Of a stretch of DNA of 54,204 nt, positions 10,733 to 21,600 are shown in pieces. Made by a program: the position numbers and the translations under genes. The notes below the pieces were generated by a model, which had not been told where the DNA came from, searched no databases, and saw only the letters and a list, made by a program, of their open reading frames with translations. Origin of the DNA: Thoreauomyces humboldtii (taxonomy: Eukaryota > Chytridiomycota > Chytridiomycetes > Spizellomycetales > Powellomycetaceae). The DNA lies in NCBI GenBank assembly GCA_027596035.1, contig JADGJA010000055.1, positions 1 to 54,204 on the forward strand, given 5' to 3'. Numbering within the stretch: position 1 is the stretch's first letter; every line of letters begins with the position of its first letter.

Positions 10733-12115
10733 ATGGCCAATCATACTGCAGCACCCACGCTGCCCGCCGATCTCACCGCCGTTCTTCAGACGTGGAACAA
10801 CACCTACGACTCGCGAGAGGAATCGGAAGAGCGTGCGGACGCTGTTGCTCGCCTGCGGTCCTTCCTGGCCGACGTCGGGAGCACCGCATTGCCCGCTGAC
10901 CTGCTCGTCCGGTTCAACTGTTATGAGCATCCCCGCCGCTTCAAAGCCACGTACGACGTGGGCACTTCGCCTGAAATAACGGGGTTTAGGGTCTACTTAG
11001 TCGGGTATCGACTTGACCACGAGGAATCCGCATTTTACGGTAGTTGCACCGCCACGTTCTTTCTAGATGGACGCCTGTCTTCCCTCGAAGATGAACACCC
11101 CGCTAGTGACGGTGCACTGGACGATGATCTGCGGCCTTTCCCATATGAGGATTCTGACGTGGGTATCGTGGTGAGCACCGACCCCGACCCGCAAAAGCAG
11201 CAAGTTTTACTCAACGGAGATCTCGTCACGCACCGCTGGTTGCAAGAACAACCCGATCCAACATATACGGCGCTTTGTCCTTCGTCCGAGCGCGGCGGCG
11301 TGCGATTCGCTTCAGACACGTACTTGCGGCTTCCCGCACTTGACCCGCCCGACGAAACTGGTTTGCTTGCGTTTGTCCTGAATCGCGGCGCGTGGGGGAT
11401 GAATCTCCACGTGGCGCTGCTCGACGTGCCTACCTGCGTCATGTACCACGGCGCCAGCATCAACTACGATTCACCGGAAGTGCGGGCCGTCCGCATCCGC
11501 CCTGATAGTGATGGGACCGAGGTTGAGCTCCAGTATCGCGTCAACGACTACGATTCGGTGCGTACCACCGTGTACTTGGCTCCCGAGCCGTTGCACCGTG
11601 TTTACAACGGGTGGACTGCATGGCCGGCGAAGGCTCGCATCCAGGCGCTTGCGGGGTGGGTGGGGTACTCGAAGGCGAATCCGTCAATGACTGTCCCGGT
11701 CACTCACCACCTGCAGGCGTTGCAGAAAGCCATGACAGAGGCCATAGCTTCAAAAGACTGGGAGCGGGGTACCGAGGTTGCTCGGGCGTTCCTCAAAGTT
11801 CCATACGCGGGGCATGCTAACCGTCAGCTGCTGGCCGCGGTGGTGTACAACCTTGCGTGCGCTGAAAGCCGACTGGGACATTCGGACATTGCAATCGCCA
11901 CGCTTGAGGAGCTCGAGCAGCAGGCGCTGTACAGGAGTCTGTATACCTCGTGGGAGTCAGTGGCTCTGGATCCTGATTTCGACTCACTTGGGAGTCTCGA
12001 GCCATTTCGGCAACTGCTTACCCGAAACGGGGTGACCGAAACCCGACAACGGGTGCTGGCACTTTTTCGGCAGATCCAAGAAGCGAGAGCAAGGGCGAGT
12101 GGGAACACGTGGTAG
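10733..12115 (+). CDS. TPR end-of-group-like protein, 5' part (bacterial-type, frameshifted)
   Basis: This is an intronless frame from ATG 10733 (MANHTAAPTLP) in a region of intron-rich genes. The first 300 residues form an unrecognised domain (AFYGSCTATFFLDGR, GAWGMNLHVALLD). The last 120 carry a TPR-like repeat: KDWERGTEVARAFLKVP, YNLACAESRLGHSDIAIA, WESVALDPDFDSLGSLEPF. The order YNLAC, helix, then ALDPDFDSL...FRQLL matches the TPR end-of-group repeats common in bacterial proteins. The frame stops at TAG 12113, but the next repeat continues at once in the frame one base back. The gene is therefore either broken, recoded, or carries an assembly error. Absence of introns and the repeat type suggest transfer from bacteria; this is an inference. 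Confidence 0.6.
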   Translation: MANHTAAPTLPADLTAVLQTWNNTYDSREESEERADAVARLRSFLADVGSTALPADLLVRFNCYEHPRRFKATYDVGTSPEITGFRVYLVGYRLDHEESAFYGSCTATFFLDGRLSSLEDEHPASDGALDDDLRPFPYEDSDVGIVVSTDPDPQKQQVLLNGDLVTHRWLQEQPDPTYTALCPSSERGGVRFASDTYLRLPALDPPDETGLLAFVLNRGAWGMNLHVALLDVPTCVMYHGASINYDSPEVRAVRIRPDSDGTEVELQYRVNDYDSVRTTVYLAPEPLHRVYNGWTAWPAKARIQALAGWVGYSKANPSMTVPVTHHLQALQKAMTEAIASKDWERGTEVARAFLKVPYAGHANRQLLAAVVYNLACAESRLGHSDIAIATLEELEQQALYRSLYTSWESVALDPDFDSLGSLEPFRQLLTRNGVTETRQRVLALFRQIQEARARASGNTW

Positions 12116-12816
12116 CGTTGGGAAGTACGTACCTTGCCGATCCCGACGCCAAGCAGCCGCTGAAGATTGCTGGCGAAAGAAGCCCATGGTTGACTGTCAT
12201 CGAAGCAGTCGCGGCCGCACAGGTCGAACATGGAAACTTTGACCGGGCCGTAGATGTGCTGAGCAGGCTTGAGACCGAGGACGGCGACCCTGACTGGGGG
12301 CTCCTCGCTCGGAACCCTCGCATGCGTCCGCTACTCGAATCTTCAAGCGCCTTTCAGGACCTTGTCGCGCGACACGATTTTGGCGCAAGTGACCGCGGGC
12401 TACTGAAGCACTACACCGCATTATCAGCCGCAGTTGCCGAGAAAAGATGCGAAGATGCCATCGCTGCGGGCCGCGCGTATCTTGCAATGCCCGGGTTTGA
12501 CAGATTTGCCGCTGAAGCAAAACGGTACGCGTTGCCTCAAGACACTCTCCTCACCGTCATGTCAACCATCGCGCGTTGTGAAGCGTCACTTGGGCACGCA
12601 GATGCGGCCATGACAGCCCTGCTCGAGATCAAGAAAGCGAGCGAGGCGCGCACCGTGGCTGGAATCTGGGATCTCTTCCTGTTGCGGGAGAAAGAGTTTG
12701 ACATGCTGCGTGAGCGAGAGGATTTCAAGTTGCTGATGGCCAAAGACGACCACTGGGGTGCGCCTGGTGCAAAAATGCCTACCTTGATGTGGAATGGGCA
12801 GAAGGTTTTTCCATAG
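12097..12816 (+). CDS. TPR end-of-group-like protein, 3' part after frameshift
   Basis: In the frame one base back from the preceding ORF, translation from about 12097 reads EWEHVVALGSTYLADP. This matches DWERGTEVARAFLKVP of the upstream repeat and shows where the frame should continue. Two more repeat units follow: EAVAAAQVEHGNFDRAVDVL with LLARNPRMRPLLESS, and IARCEASLGHADAAMTALLE with LREREDFKLLMAKD. No ATG exists near the start, the first in-frame one being far inside the second repeat. This is the continuation of the 5' part and not a separate gene. No GT...AG pair restores the frame convincingly. Confidence 0.6.
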   Translation, partial: EWEHVVALGSTYLADPDAKQPLKIAGERSPWLTVIEAVAAAQVEHGNFDRAVDVLSRLETEDGDPDWGLLARNPRMRPLLESSSAFQDLVARHDFGASDRGLLKHYTALSAAVAEKRCEDAIAAGRAYLAMPGFDRFAAEAKRYALPQDTLLTVMSTIARCEASLGHADAAMTALLEIKKASEARTVAGIWDLFLLREKEFDMLREREDFKLLMAKDDHWGAPGAKMPTLMWNGQKVFP

Positions 12817-13316
12817 TCGTCATCTATGTTTTTGCTCATTTAACCCGGTGTAATTGATGTCACTGATAGGAAATTGCCTGGACGACTACTCCAGCCGTTG
12901 TTATGGATGATTTATGTTGTCAGGTTCCAACTTTCTATCCTTTCTCAACAATGCGCACGCGCGGAATCATCCACATGCATCCTACTCCTGGGGATGATTA
13001 CACCGCGATGAAGTACGCGAACACACGCGCTCACTATCCACACCGTTTGTGCCACATTTACAGAAGTCGAGAAGAAGCAAGGCAACGATCAGTCCAGTCT
13101 TTTTCTTCTCTCTCTAATAATACATAGTACACGTGGTATTCATCGTGATCGGACGCGATACACGACAATTAACGTGATCGGACGCGGCAGTCATCAAGGA
13201 GCTTTAGCCCTCAACTCTGGAAAACTGGAACCCTCCCCGATTCTCCATATGGGTCACGCAACCTCTGGGCGATGGCAAACACTCAGAAGCACGGAACTAT
13301 CGTTATCACCGTGCGG
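12817..13316. other. convergent intergenic spacer
   Basis: This 500 bp stretch lies between the 3' ends of the TPR-like gene and DCTN4. Two imperfect copies of GTGATCGGACGCG occur near 13145 and 13173. No gene was found. Confidence 0.5.
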
Positions 13317-15390
13317 TTATTGACCCGCTCTCTCTCTCTCCACAGCGCCTAGCCCCACTGCCACCCAAAAGGCAACCGGTGGGACGGTACGCTTGGCGAC
13401 AGGTGCTGGCGCAGGAGCAGAAGCGGCTTCCGACGAAAGCGTCAGATGCCCTGCATCCACCTCCTCGATTGGGCTCACGTGCACGAGAAGTGAGAACTTG
13501 CAATGAGAAATCGCGGTTAGTGTCGCCGGTCGACAGACTTGGTCAAGCACCTCGTAACTTGCACTCACTTGAATTGTGTGACCCTCGTTCAATGCTTCGT
13601 CGGAGTCTCTTCTTCGTGGCGTGACCTGCACCGACACGCTCGTCGTGTTCTTCGTGCGTTCATGAACACCAACGCCCACGTTCAACGGTGATGCGGACGG
13701 CTCGTCTTCGTAGTCCCAGATCTCTCTGACGGGATCCACTGTGAAAGTTGGCGCTAGGAGCGTAACCTGGTACCATTTAGCTTCGAACCTCGGCATATCG
13801 GTTACAAAGAAAGACATACTTGACAGTTCCCGGGCTCGGCTTGTGGTTCATCTTCCCTCGGTTCCACGACAGCGTTCGTAGTCGCGAGAGCAATGGTTAT
13901 CCCAACCTCCAACGGATTCGTGAACCGAAGTATTATCGTGCAGGGTGCATCCCACTGCAAAGTCTCGGGAAATGGATGGCATATCGTGATGGTCGGGATG
14001 GCATGGCTACGTACGATGAGTCGGTAAGTCGCAGAGGAACAGAACGGGACTATCAAGTAGGCAGATCGCACTTACATGGCAAGCATCTTGATAGTAAATC
14101 GCGTACTGTGAGCCTTGTGCTCAGGTTTGACGACCATGTGGTCGCAGCGTCGACAGCGTTTGGAGCGCTTGGTGCGAAGCTGGACGCGATGGGGTCGGAG
14201 ATGGGCGACTTCGACGGGATTGTCATTGGGTTGTCGAAGGCGTTGCTTGAGTGTAGTCCCTTTGGGCGACGATACATGAGTGGTATGCGCCATGGCAGCC
14301 CAGATAAAGGCAATTTGTACCAGGGATGATATCAGACGGAATCAGGTCTTTTGCTGCCTCCCCTTTGTCGTTCCCGAGCTCGATGGACGAGGTGTATGTC
14401 TCCACTTTAACCTCTCTTCCCGCCCTTGCTGCCGCCGATTCCCTCGTCGTACTTCTTCTGCCGATCGAAGCAAAGCTCGCAAGTCCGGGCATGGTAGCCA
14501 GCAATGAGCTTGGTAAATTGAGGCCCCCGCCGGACAATCCTCGCAGAAGACCCATGGGATTGACATTGTTCGCAGTGTCTTTGCTTTTGAGGAGCTTTTC
14601 GAAGTGCTGGCGGAGGTGTTCGAACTCCTGCACGTCCGGTCGAGCATCCTCTGTGGGTTGCAGTTGCGAGGCGAGACCCGTCGGGCGTTCGAACTGCAGG
14701 CCGATCTCGAGCGAGTCCCAGCGGCAAGCACCGCACGCCAGGTAGTGCACGTTGCTGGTCGTGGTGGGTGAGGCTGCGGCATCCGGGGTGGTCGGCGTGG
14801 TGGCAGTGGCGGGTGGCTCGACGGTGGACACGACGCTTAGTGTGTTTTCGCATACAGGACACTCGAAGCAGTTACGACCGCAACTGTAATGGAGGCCAGA
14901 TGTGAGATTTAACCTCGAAAGCCGTTCCCAGCCATCCTTGCACAGATGTAGCGAAGCGATATTGACCGCATACCGATTTCTCTCCGCCTTGACACTGGCA
15001 GTCGGCACCTCGAACAAGCAGTTGGGACAGTAATAGAAAGCGATTTCCTCAGTCACGCAGACGGGACAGCATATCCTGGAGCAGTCCTGGCAGTAGTATA
15101 GGCGGGCGATTGGGAACAAAGAGAGTATGTCGGCTGAGGCGGCTGGTGGTTGTGTGGCTGCTTCGAGGGACAAGCTTTCTTCCGGTTCGGAAGCTGGTGC
15201 GGAAAGTGGAGTTGCGACAGCAGGTCCAGGTCGGGAAAGATGGTTGTGGGACTGAAGGCAAGGGCACTAACGGAGCCGACGTGGGTGAGCTCAAGGGAGT
15301 TCATGGGGTGGCAACCGGGACGGGCTGGGATGATGGAAGCACCTGGTAGTAAACGAAGGGTGGAGGGACGCTGAGCATTTCCACCTGCAT
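13317..15390 (-). CDS. DCTN4: dynactin subunit 4 (p62)
   Basis: Seven exons are inferred: 15390-15343, 15266-14974, 14883-14321, 14259-14076, 14006-13820, 13766-13569 and 13496-13317. They encode 550 residues with every phase agreeing. p62 is part of the dynactin pointed-end complex, which helps dynein engage cargo. Diagnostic sequence includes the cysteine pairs YYCQDCSRICCPVC, FYYCPNC and, across a splice, NRCGRNCFECPVC. LRTKRSKRCRRCDHMVVKPE and STRFTIKMLAI precede a beta-rich C-terminal half. The protein ends with VAFWVAVGLGAV, like the family's conserved end. Two introns end in AAG (14260 and 13497), which the frame requires. The start MQVEMLSVPPPFVYYQ-CPC is chosen because the intron ending GTTAG (15267) gives the FVYY..CPC opening seen in fungal homologues. 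Confidence 0.9.
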
Positions 15391-16206
15391 GATTTCTTGA
15401 TTTCGCAGCTTTGTCTACTCGGAAAGGTTCCGTTGATGCCCGACGAAGGAGGAATGCATGGAGCTTTGAGCGAAGTCACGCCGGTAGTCTGCTCAGAGGA
15501 AGAAGGCTCATCATGAATCTGTCATGAATCCATGTCCAGAAAGTCCGGTCGACAGCATGACCAGCCACCAGCCACCAGTCACCTTCGGGAGCTCGTCAAA
15601 GAAAGGTTCAGATGTTGAACGCAAGCACACGTGTGGAGAGTGCATACAATAAGCATTGGACGAGGCGTGGCCTCTCCTTCTCGTCGAGTTGAGGGCCTTC
15701 CAATTGTACCGTACGGGAAAGTTCTCATCACGATCCGACAAGCCGACATCTTCTTCATGTGTGAACGATGTGAGGCACAGACAGCATGATGCAAGCATGA
15801 GGGACATGTCGCCATGTGTCGAAACGCCACCGGCAGGCAGCCCAAGGCCGCCTCTCTCCCCTCTCCCCTCCTCCCTCTTCCTCGCTTCTCCGTCTCGTTT
15901 GTCTCTCGCAGGTCTCAACCGGGGCATCCATCGTCCCCTCCTCCTCTTCGCCTGATATCCTGTTTCCACGCTTCTTCGACGTCTTTGATCTTCGTACTAC
16001 TCCACAACTGGCAGTGCCTCTCCCCACCTCGCGTTCGGGACTCCACCCTTTGCTAGCCTTCCTACCTTGATACCGCTGTGCCGTGCCTCCCTCCTAGCCA
16101 ACTTCCCTCCGCCTCCTACCACTAGCTGACTCGAACCTGTCAATCGTAGCCTCGCTGGTGTCAGGGCCCACGCGTAACATCGTTGCCGCTCGATTCCTTT
16201 CCCAAG
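15391..16206. other. divergent promoter region
   Basis: This 816 bp stretch lies between the starts of DCTN4 and the VNX1-like gene. It has a C/T-rich tract at about 15850-15910 on the + side. No coding sequence is supported. Confidence 0.5.
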
Positions 16207-19200
16207 ATGCCTCGCCCACAGACCATGCACGAGGGCTCCGTGAGAGGCTCCCGAATAGGCACTCCTATGCAGACTCCTCAACCACCCTCCCGTCACTCCA
16301 TGCATGGATCCGCCCTTCGAACCCGCAGTCAGCTCCCCAGGTTCAACAGCGAGTACCGTGGCAGCACGGACCCTGCTCCCAGGACCATCGACGAGGATGA
16401 CACGCCTCAGGATGGTCCCTCCGACTTTGCCCATAGCCGTCAGGACAGCTCTGGCAACGATGATGACTGGGCCGAAGACGGACACGAATCTGGATTCGTC
16501 ACTGAAGATGACCACGTCGAGGACGATGGCAGGACGCTGAGGGATGTTCAGGAGGTAGGCATCCGTCAGCGAACACCTGGCTGCCCAGTTTCTCGTCTCA
16601 CAGCGGCTGTCTCGTTTTCCCGCAGGCCATCAACATCAAACACCCGTTCGGACTGCGGATCTGGAAGCCCGCCCTTTATCGCAAGTTCCGAAGCATCGAT
16701 ACAAAGACGTACAAGGCTCTCCATGCGGTTCCAGGGGAACGGCCGAGGACCTCCCTCTACCTCAATCCTGGAAATGTGCTGTGGTGTCTTCTCTTCGGTT
16801 GGTGGATTGCCTTGGTCTACATCTTGGTGGCCATCGTCATCCTCGGACCGATAGCACTCCTCGGTAAGGTTTTGGCCACCATCTGGTTCTGTGGAGGAAA
16901 GCGGGACCCTGTTGTCTTGCAGTTTTCGACGGTCATCCCATGGTTCGTTCTGGAACTCGAACACGTCTGGCAGTACGCCAAGGTGAGGCGAAAAGGGTTT
17001 GGTGCATGATCGCGTATCGAGCCTTCTTGACGAAGCTTCGCGCGGTGTTCTAGGTTCTTACAAATCTCTCTGGGTACATGTTTTGGCCATTCGGCAAGTT
17101 CATCGCCAAGCGGCGCATTTACCACATGGTCTTTGACCAGGAGCGTGACGATGAGTCTGTCAATGAGCAGACAGGTTTGATGGCCGGGCATGACCGCTCG
17201 CGCACGACTTACCCCGAGGATACATACGTGGTTGGCATTTCGGACGATTACACTCCTCTGGATGCCACTTCTCCTGTCGGGCAGCGCGAACCCAAATTTG
17301 CGCCTCATCATGATCGTCAGGAAGGCGACGACGGCGACGCCAGCGATGTTTCGGAGGAATCGTGGAAGGAGTACCTTCTCGCAAATCGTCGATACAGTTA
17401 CACCAGCGCGCACGATAGCTGGGCAAAGTGGGTCCCCCGCTGGCTACGCCGCGTTTACAGCGCAGGATTCTCTGGAAATATCTTCCGGCTCCTCGTCGTT
17501 GTAGCGATCGCACCCCTGCAGTTGATCATCATCTGCGCTTGCTCCTTCATGGTCTTTTCTCTTCCTATGGCGAAGCTCAACTACGTGCTACTGAAGCACC
17601 TTCTCCGGCACCCATTGCAAATTTCGGCTCATGTTCCCGTTTACCCGAAGGACTCGTCCGACCGACCCAGCCGACGGGAAGCTCTCCAGTCTCGGGCCTC
17701 TGACATGTGGCGTCGCTCTAGTCAGATTTTCTGGCGGCCTGCGTCAATCATCTCGGAAGGAGCTCAGCCTATCAGCATCCCTACAACTTTAGGCACTCCT
17801 ACAATGATGCCTTCCGGAGCTGTGGCTCAAGGGCCGCAACTGGCTCCAGAATTTCAAGTTATTCTTTGCACGTACGATGCACTCGGATGGGAGTACTACA
17901 AGTACACATACGACGGCATCAACATCATTTTCATCAACCTGATCGCAGTGGTCTTTTTCGCTCTGGCGGACTTCTACTACATCGGGCCCAAGTTTGGTTT
18001 TACGGGAATAGCCTCCCATAACGTTATCTTTTTCGCAAGTTTGACCTCATCTATTCCGTTGGCGTACTTCATCGGGATGGCAGTCGCCTCTATCACATCC
18101 GAAACTGGGTCGCTTGCTGTGGGAGCTGTCATCAACGCAACTTTCGGGAGTATCATCGAAATCATTCTCTATATGCTTGCCTTAACGGAAGGCAAAACCA
18201 AAGTAGTAGAGGGCGCTGTCGTTGGCAGTCTTCTCGCTGGACTTCTTGCGCTGCCTGGCGTCTCGATGTTTTTTGGTGGAATTCGACGCAAGGAACAGCG
18301 TTTCAACGCTAAGGCTGCTGGCGTCACGGCTACCATGCTTATCATGGCTGTTGTTGGTTGCTTCACGCCATCCTTGTTTCAAGAAGTTTATGGAACGCAA
18401 GAGCTGCATTGTGCTCACTGCCCTTCGCCAGACCCACAAAGCAACGACACAGTGACCCCTGCCTCTATGATGTGGAAGTGTACTGGTTGTCGAATGACAG
18501 CTACAAAGCCTCGGGACGACAAGATTTATCTTTCCAGCACTCGTTACCTGGTCTGGGTGTGCGCAGGAGCACTCATCCTCATGTACGCGATCGGCCTTCT
18601 CTTCACGTTACGAACCCACTCTCGTGAAATCTACGCCAAACCGAAGGCTCGAAAGCGAGCTGCCCGCTCCCGGCGAGCTCGACTGGCTCAGCTGTTCGCT
18701 CGCAGTGACGTAAACACGGCTGCGCAGGCAGGCCCACACATCGTCAGTTCGGCAACGGAACCTCCTACCGATCACATCGAACCTCCGACGCATCCGGTGC
18801 AACCACGCGAGAGGAAAGCGGGAAGCGCAAGATCCTCAGCTGCTGGGTCTACTTATGGCAGCAGTCGAGGTAAGCGACTCTCGCGTGGCCCTCCTCAACC
18901 CGGAATCGATACATCTGTTGGCGAGTATCCATTCCCTGAAAGCCCGCCGAACGGACAGCGATCGCCCGCTTGTCATTCTCCTCGCCTACGATCTGGGTAT
19001 TCCGGGCCTAATAGTGCTCCCATGTCCCCTTCTATGGGCCCGCGTCGCAGCGTTCATACCACCGGCGGAGTGATTACCGTGCAAGACCCTGATCCCATCG
19101 TAGCCGTGCAGCCAGAGGACTGGGACACCATCTCCAATCTTTCTAGCGATGAGGATGACAACGATTCTGAGAGCGGCGGAGGTCATGACCACCCCAACTG

Positions 19201-19910
19201 GAGCATTTTCAAGAGCTCCATCGTTCTTCTTGCGTGCACGGTACTCTATTCGCTCGTTGCCGAAGTTCTGATATCCAGCGTGGATGACGTCGTGGAAAAG
19301 CTGGGCATCGGAGAAAAGGTTCTTGGTGTCACACTTTTCAGCTGGGTTCCTCTCGTTACCGAATTTTGTAAGCCTTTCCTTGGTTCAACAGCACCAACGA
19401 AAACTTTGTACTGACACACGCCTCCGTCGTTTTCTAGACAATGCTATTGCTTTCGCGATGAACAACAACATCGCACTGTCGCTCGAGATTGGCTCTGCAT
19501 ACGTGATGCAAGCAGCGATGCTGCAGATTCCCGTCATCATCGCCTTCTCCAGCATCTACTTCCCAATCATTCTTCGCCCTGGCAGCCACGCGCATGGCTT
19601 TGCTGCAACCGATGTGGTGCCACGCTCTTCTTCGCCCATCTACAACCTGTACACGGTCTTGACAACCGCTGCACCGCCAGCATCCGATATCGACTCTTCG
19701 CAGCTGCAGCCTTCCGCGTCATTCCACCACGGAACCGAGGGCTTTACACTCATTTTCCCGCGGTGGGATCTGTACGCCGTGTTCTTCGGGACCTTCATCC
19801 TGACCTACGTGTACATCGAGGGCAAGGCCAACTACTTCAAGGGTGCGATGCTCCTCGGCGCTTACACCGTGCTCGCGGGTGTCTACTTCTTTGAGCCCGA
19901 ATATGCATAG
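16207..19910 (+). CDS. VNX1: VNX1-type vacuolar cation/H+ exchanger
   Basis: Four exons, 16207-16554, 16626-16982, 17054-19367 and 19438-19910, encode 1163 residues in phase. The protein belongs to the calcium/cation antiporter superfamily, which exchanges cations for protons at the vacuole or endomembrane. After an acidic Ser-rich N-terminus comes the conserved INIKHPFGLRIWKPALYRKF. Next is a YccF/DUF307-like paired membrane segment (LWCLLFGWWIALVYILVAIV and, across the second intron, WPFGKF). The exchanger core includes the alpha-repeat sequence GSLAVGAVINATFGSIIEII. A second alpha-repeat half appears late as NNIALSLEIGSAYVMQAAML. Between the halves lies a long hydrophilic loop rich in R, S and P (about residues 720-960). 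Yeast Vnx1 is a monovalent cation/H+ antiporter. The ion specificity of this one cannot be read from sequence. Confidence 0.9.
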
Positions 19911-20193
19911 CGTCCTCGTCGGTTTTTGCGTACGGGTCCCTCCCAGCTGTAGCACCCTTCCCTTTGTTCTTTTCCTCTAAATACTTCCTTGTCCCGAAAT
20001 AATACTGTATAACACCTTTCGTAGCAGCAGGGCTTCATATGTGTTCGACACGCCGCTTCGTTTTCCCCACACTGCGTTTTCTGTCAGCATCGCGCGTTTC
20101 TGTCGAACCCCACCCATTTCTGTTTACGACATTAAAACAAGTTCGAACAGCATCAAGCATGGGATGTAAATCCATCACGAGGGCTACTCAAAA

Positions 20194-21201
20194 ATGACTA
20201 GCATCAACGATGAGACGAACTGGAGCCGATTGCGTTCCTCTTTTGCCGTGGAACGAGCGAACCCTGCCTTGGCCATCTTTGATCCAGCATTGGTGAGAGC
20301 CCTCCCAACTTGTAGATCCCAACGAACAGGAGTTGACACCATGTTTACAAGTCGATCAACAATGTCAGGAAACCAGCACCGTCGCCTCGTTCCACGTCAT
20401 ACCGAACGCAATCGGCTCGCACGACGCCATCCACGAGTCTCACCACCACCACCTCCACGCTCGCGCACGATGCAGAGAAAATGTCCCGCAAGATGACGAC
20501 CATGCGAAGCGAGATGGACGTCCTCTACACCGAGGTCAACTCCCTCCTGACGCCCTCCGTCCATCCGCCGCAACCATCACAACCCCCGCTCCGTCCCACG
20601 ACCCCGCTCCGAAACGTGTCCGTCCGTCTCGTCTCGGCACCCTCCCCTCCGCCTCGCCGGCCACGGATGACGACGACGACGACCGCAGCAGCAGCAGCAG
20701 GGAGCGGGCAGCACCGTGCCCCCCGGACGCCCACGCCCGCCGAGGTGCACGAACGACTGGATCGTCACGACGCGGAACTCCGGGAGATGGTGCGGACGTA
20801 CATGGACGAGCTGGACGACAGTCTTCGAAGGAGCGCTGCAGCTGCAGCCAGGGACGAGGAGGCGGCCGTGAAGATGGCTGCCAGGAGAGCCATGGAGGAT
20901 GGGTTGAGGAGGGAGAGCGCCGTGCCGGTGCATCTTCTCCGACAGGCGGTGGATGCGTCGAAGACGGGGGGAATGCGGAAGGAAGGGAGAGGAGCGTGGA
21001 GGAGAGCAGGTGAGCGAAGAGGAAAAAAGGATGCCTTTTGCTCTCCGTGAACGGGAGGGAGAGCAGCATGCTGATCTTTCCTGAGTCGTGGTATCCGTAG
21101 CGCAGAGCACCGTCGGAGGAAGTGGAACGCTGCTCTCTCGGCGAAGGTCTTCGGACATTCCTGCATCGCGGACAGAGAGTGCCAAGCGGGCGTGGAGGTG
21201 A
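20194..21201 (+). CDS. unrecognised coiled-coil protein, 285 aa
   Basis: Three exons, 20194-20292, 20352-21009 and 21101-21201, keep one phase. The first intron ends TACAAG, an AAG acceptor. Exon 1 encodes MTSINDETNWSRLRSSF and ANPALAIFDPAL. A helical stretch (EKMSRKMTTMRSEMDVLYTE, about residues 77-100) faintly resembles the KxDL motif of the BLOC-1-related KXD1 family, but the K-x-D-L residues are not conserved, so I do not assign it. The middle is Pro/Thr-rich. A second helix follows (VHERLDRHDAELREMVRTYM and an Ala/Arg-rich extension). The last exon reads STVGGSGTLLSRRRSSDIP and ends KRAWR. If the second intron is not removed, the protein ends at 21050 instead. The exon also stays open in two other frames because of its GC-rich composition. 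Confidence 0.6.
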
Positions 21202-21600
21202 ATTGTTGGGTACTCGGTTGCATTACATATTTCTTTTCTGCTTCCTTCTTTTGGGTGATCAAGGCATACATAAACGGCCCTTGCCCGGCATCTTTGGGCG
21301 GGGAGAAAGGAGTGCTTTCGACAGAAAAGTGAGGGAGAGAGAGAGAGAGAGGAGGCAAGCCTGGCAAGAAGACTTTCCCTGCCCCCGTTTTCTCGAGGAG
21401 GCGGCGGCCGCAATGCACAGAGATCTTCAACCTTTCTTTGACGAACGCTTCACAACATCCTATCGTATCCACCAATCGGGACAGCCTCAGTCCACTATTC
21501 CGTGTACCGTCCATTGGTAGACGCTCATCTCGACCGTCATCCACGTCTCCTCCACAAAGTTACTTAGGAAACCGACAGCGTTTGCCTGCCGTCGCCCGCC
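21202..21600. other. intergenic, no gene seen
   Basis: This 399 bp stretch contains a short GA run (about 21334-21348). It presumably holds the promoter of the next gene. No coding support. Confidence 0.5.

Noticed and set aside
20333..21013. 226-codon overlapping + strand frame, and antisense frames, over the 285-aa gene
   Set aside because: GC-rich codon composition keeps several frames open; only one links in phase to flanking exons.
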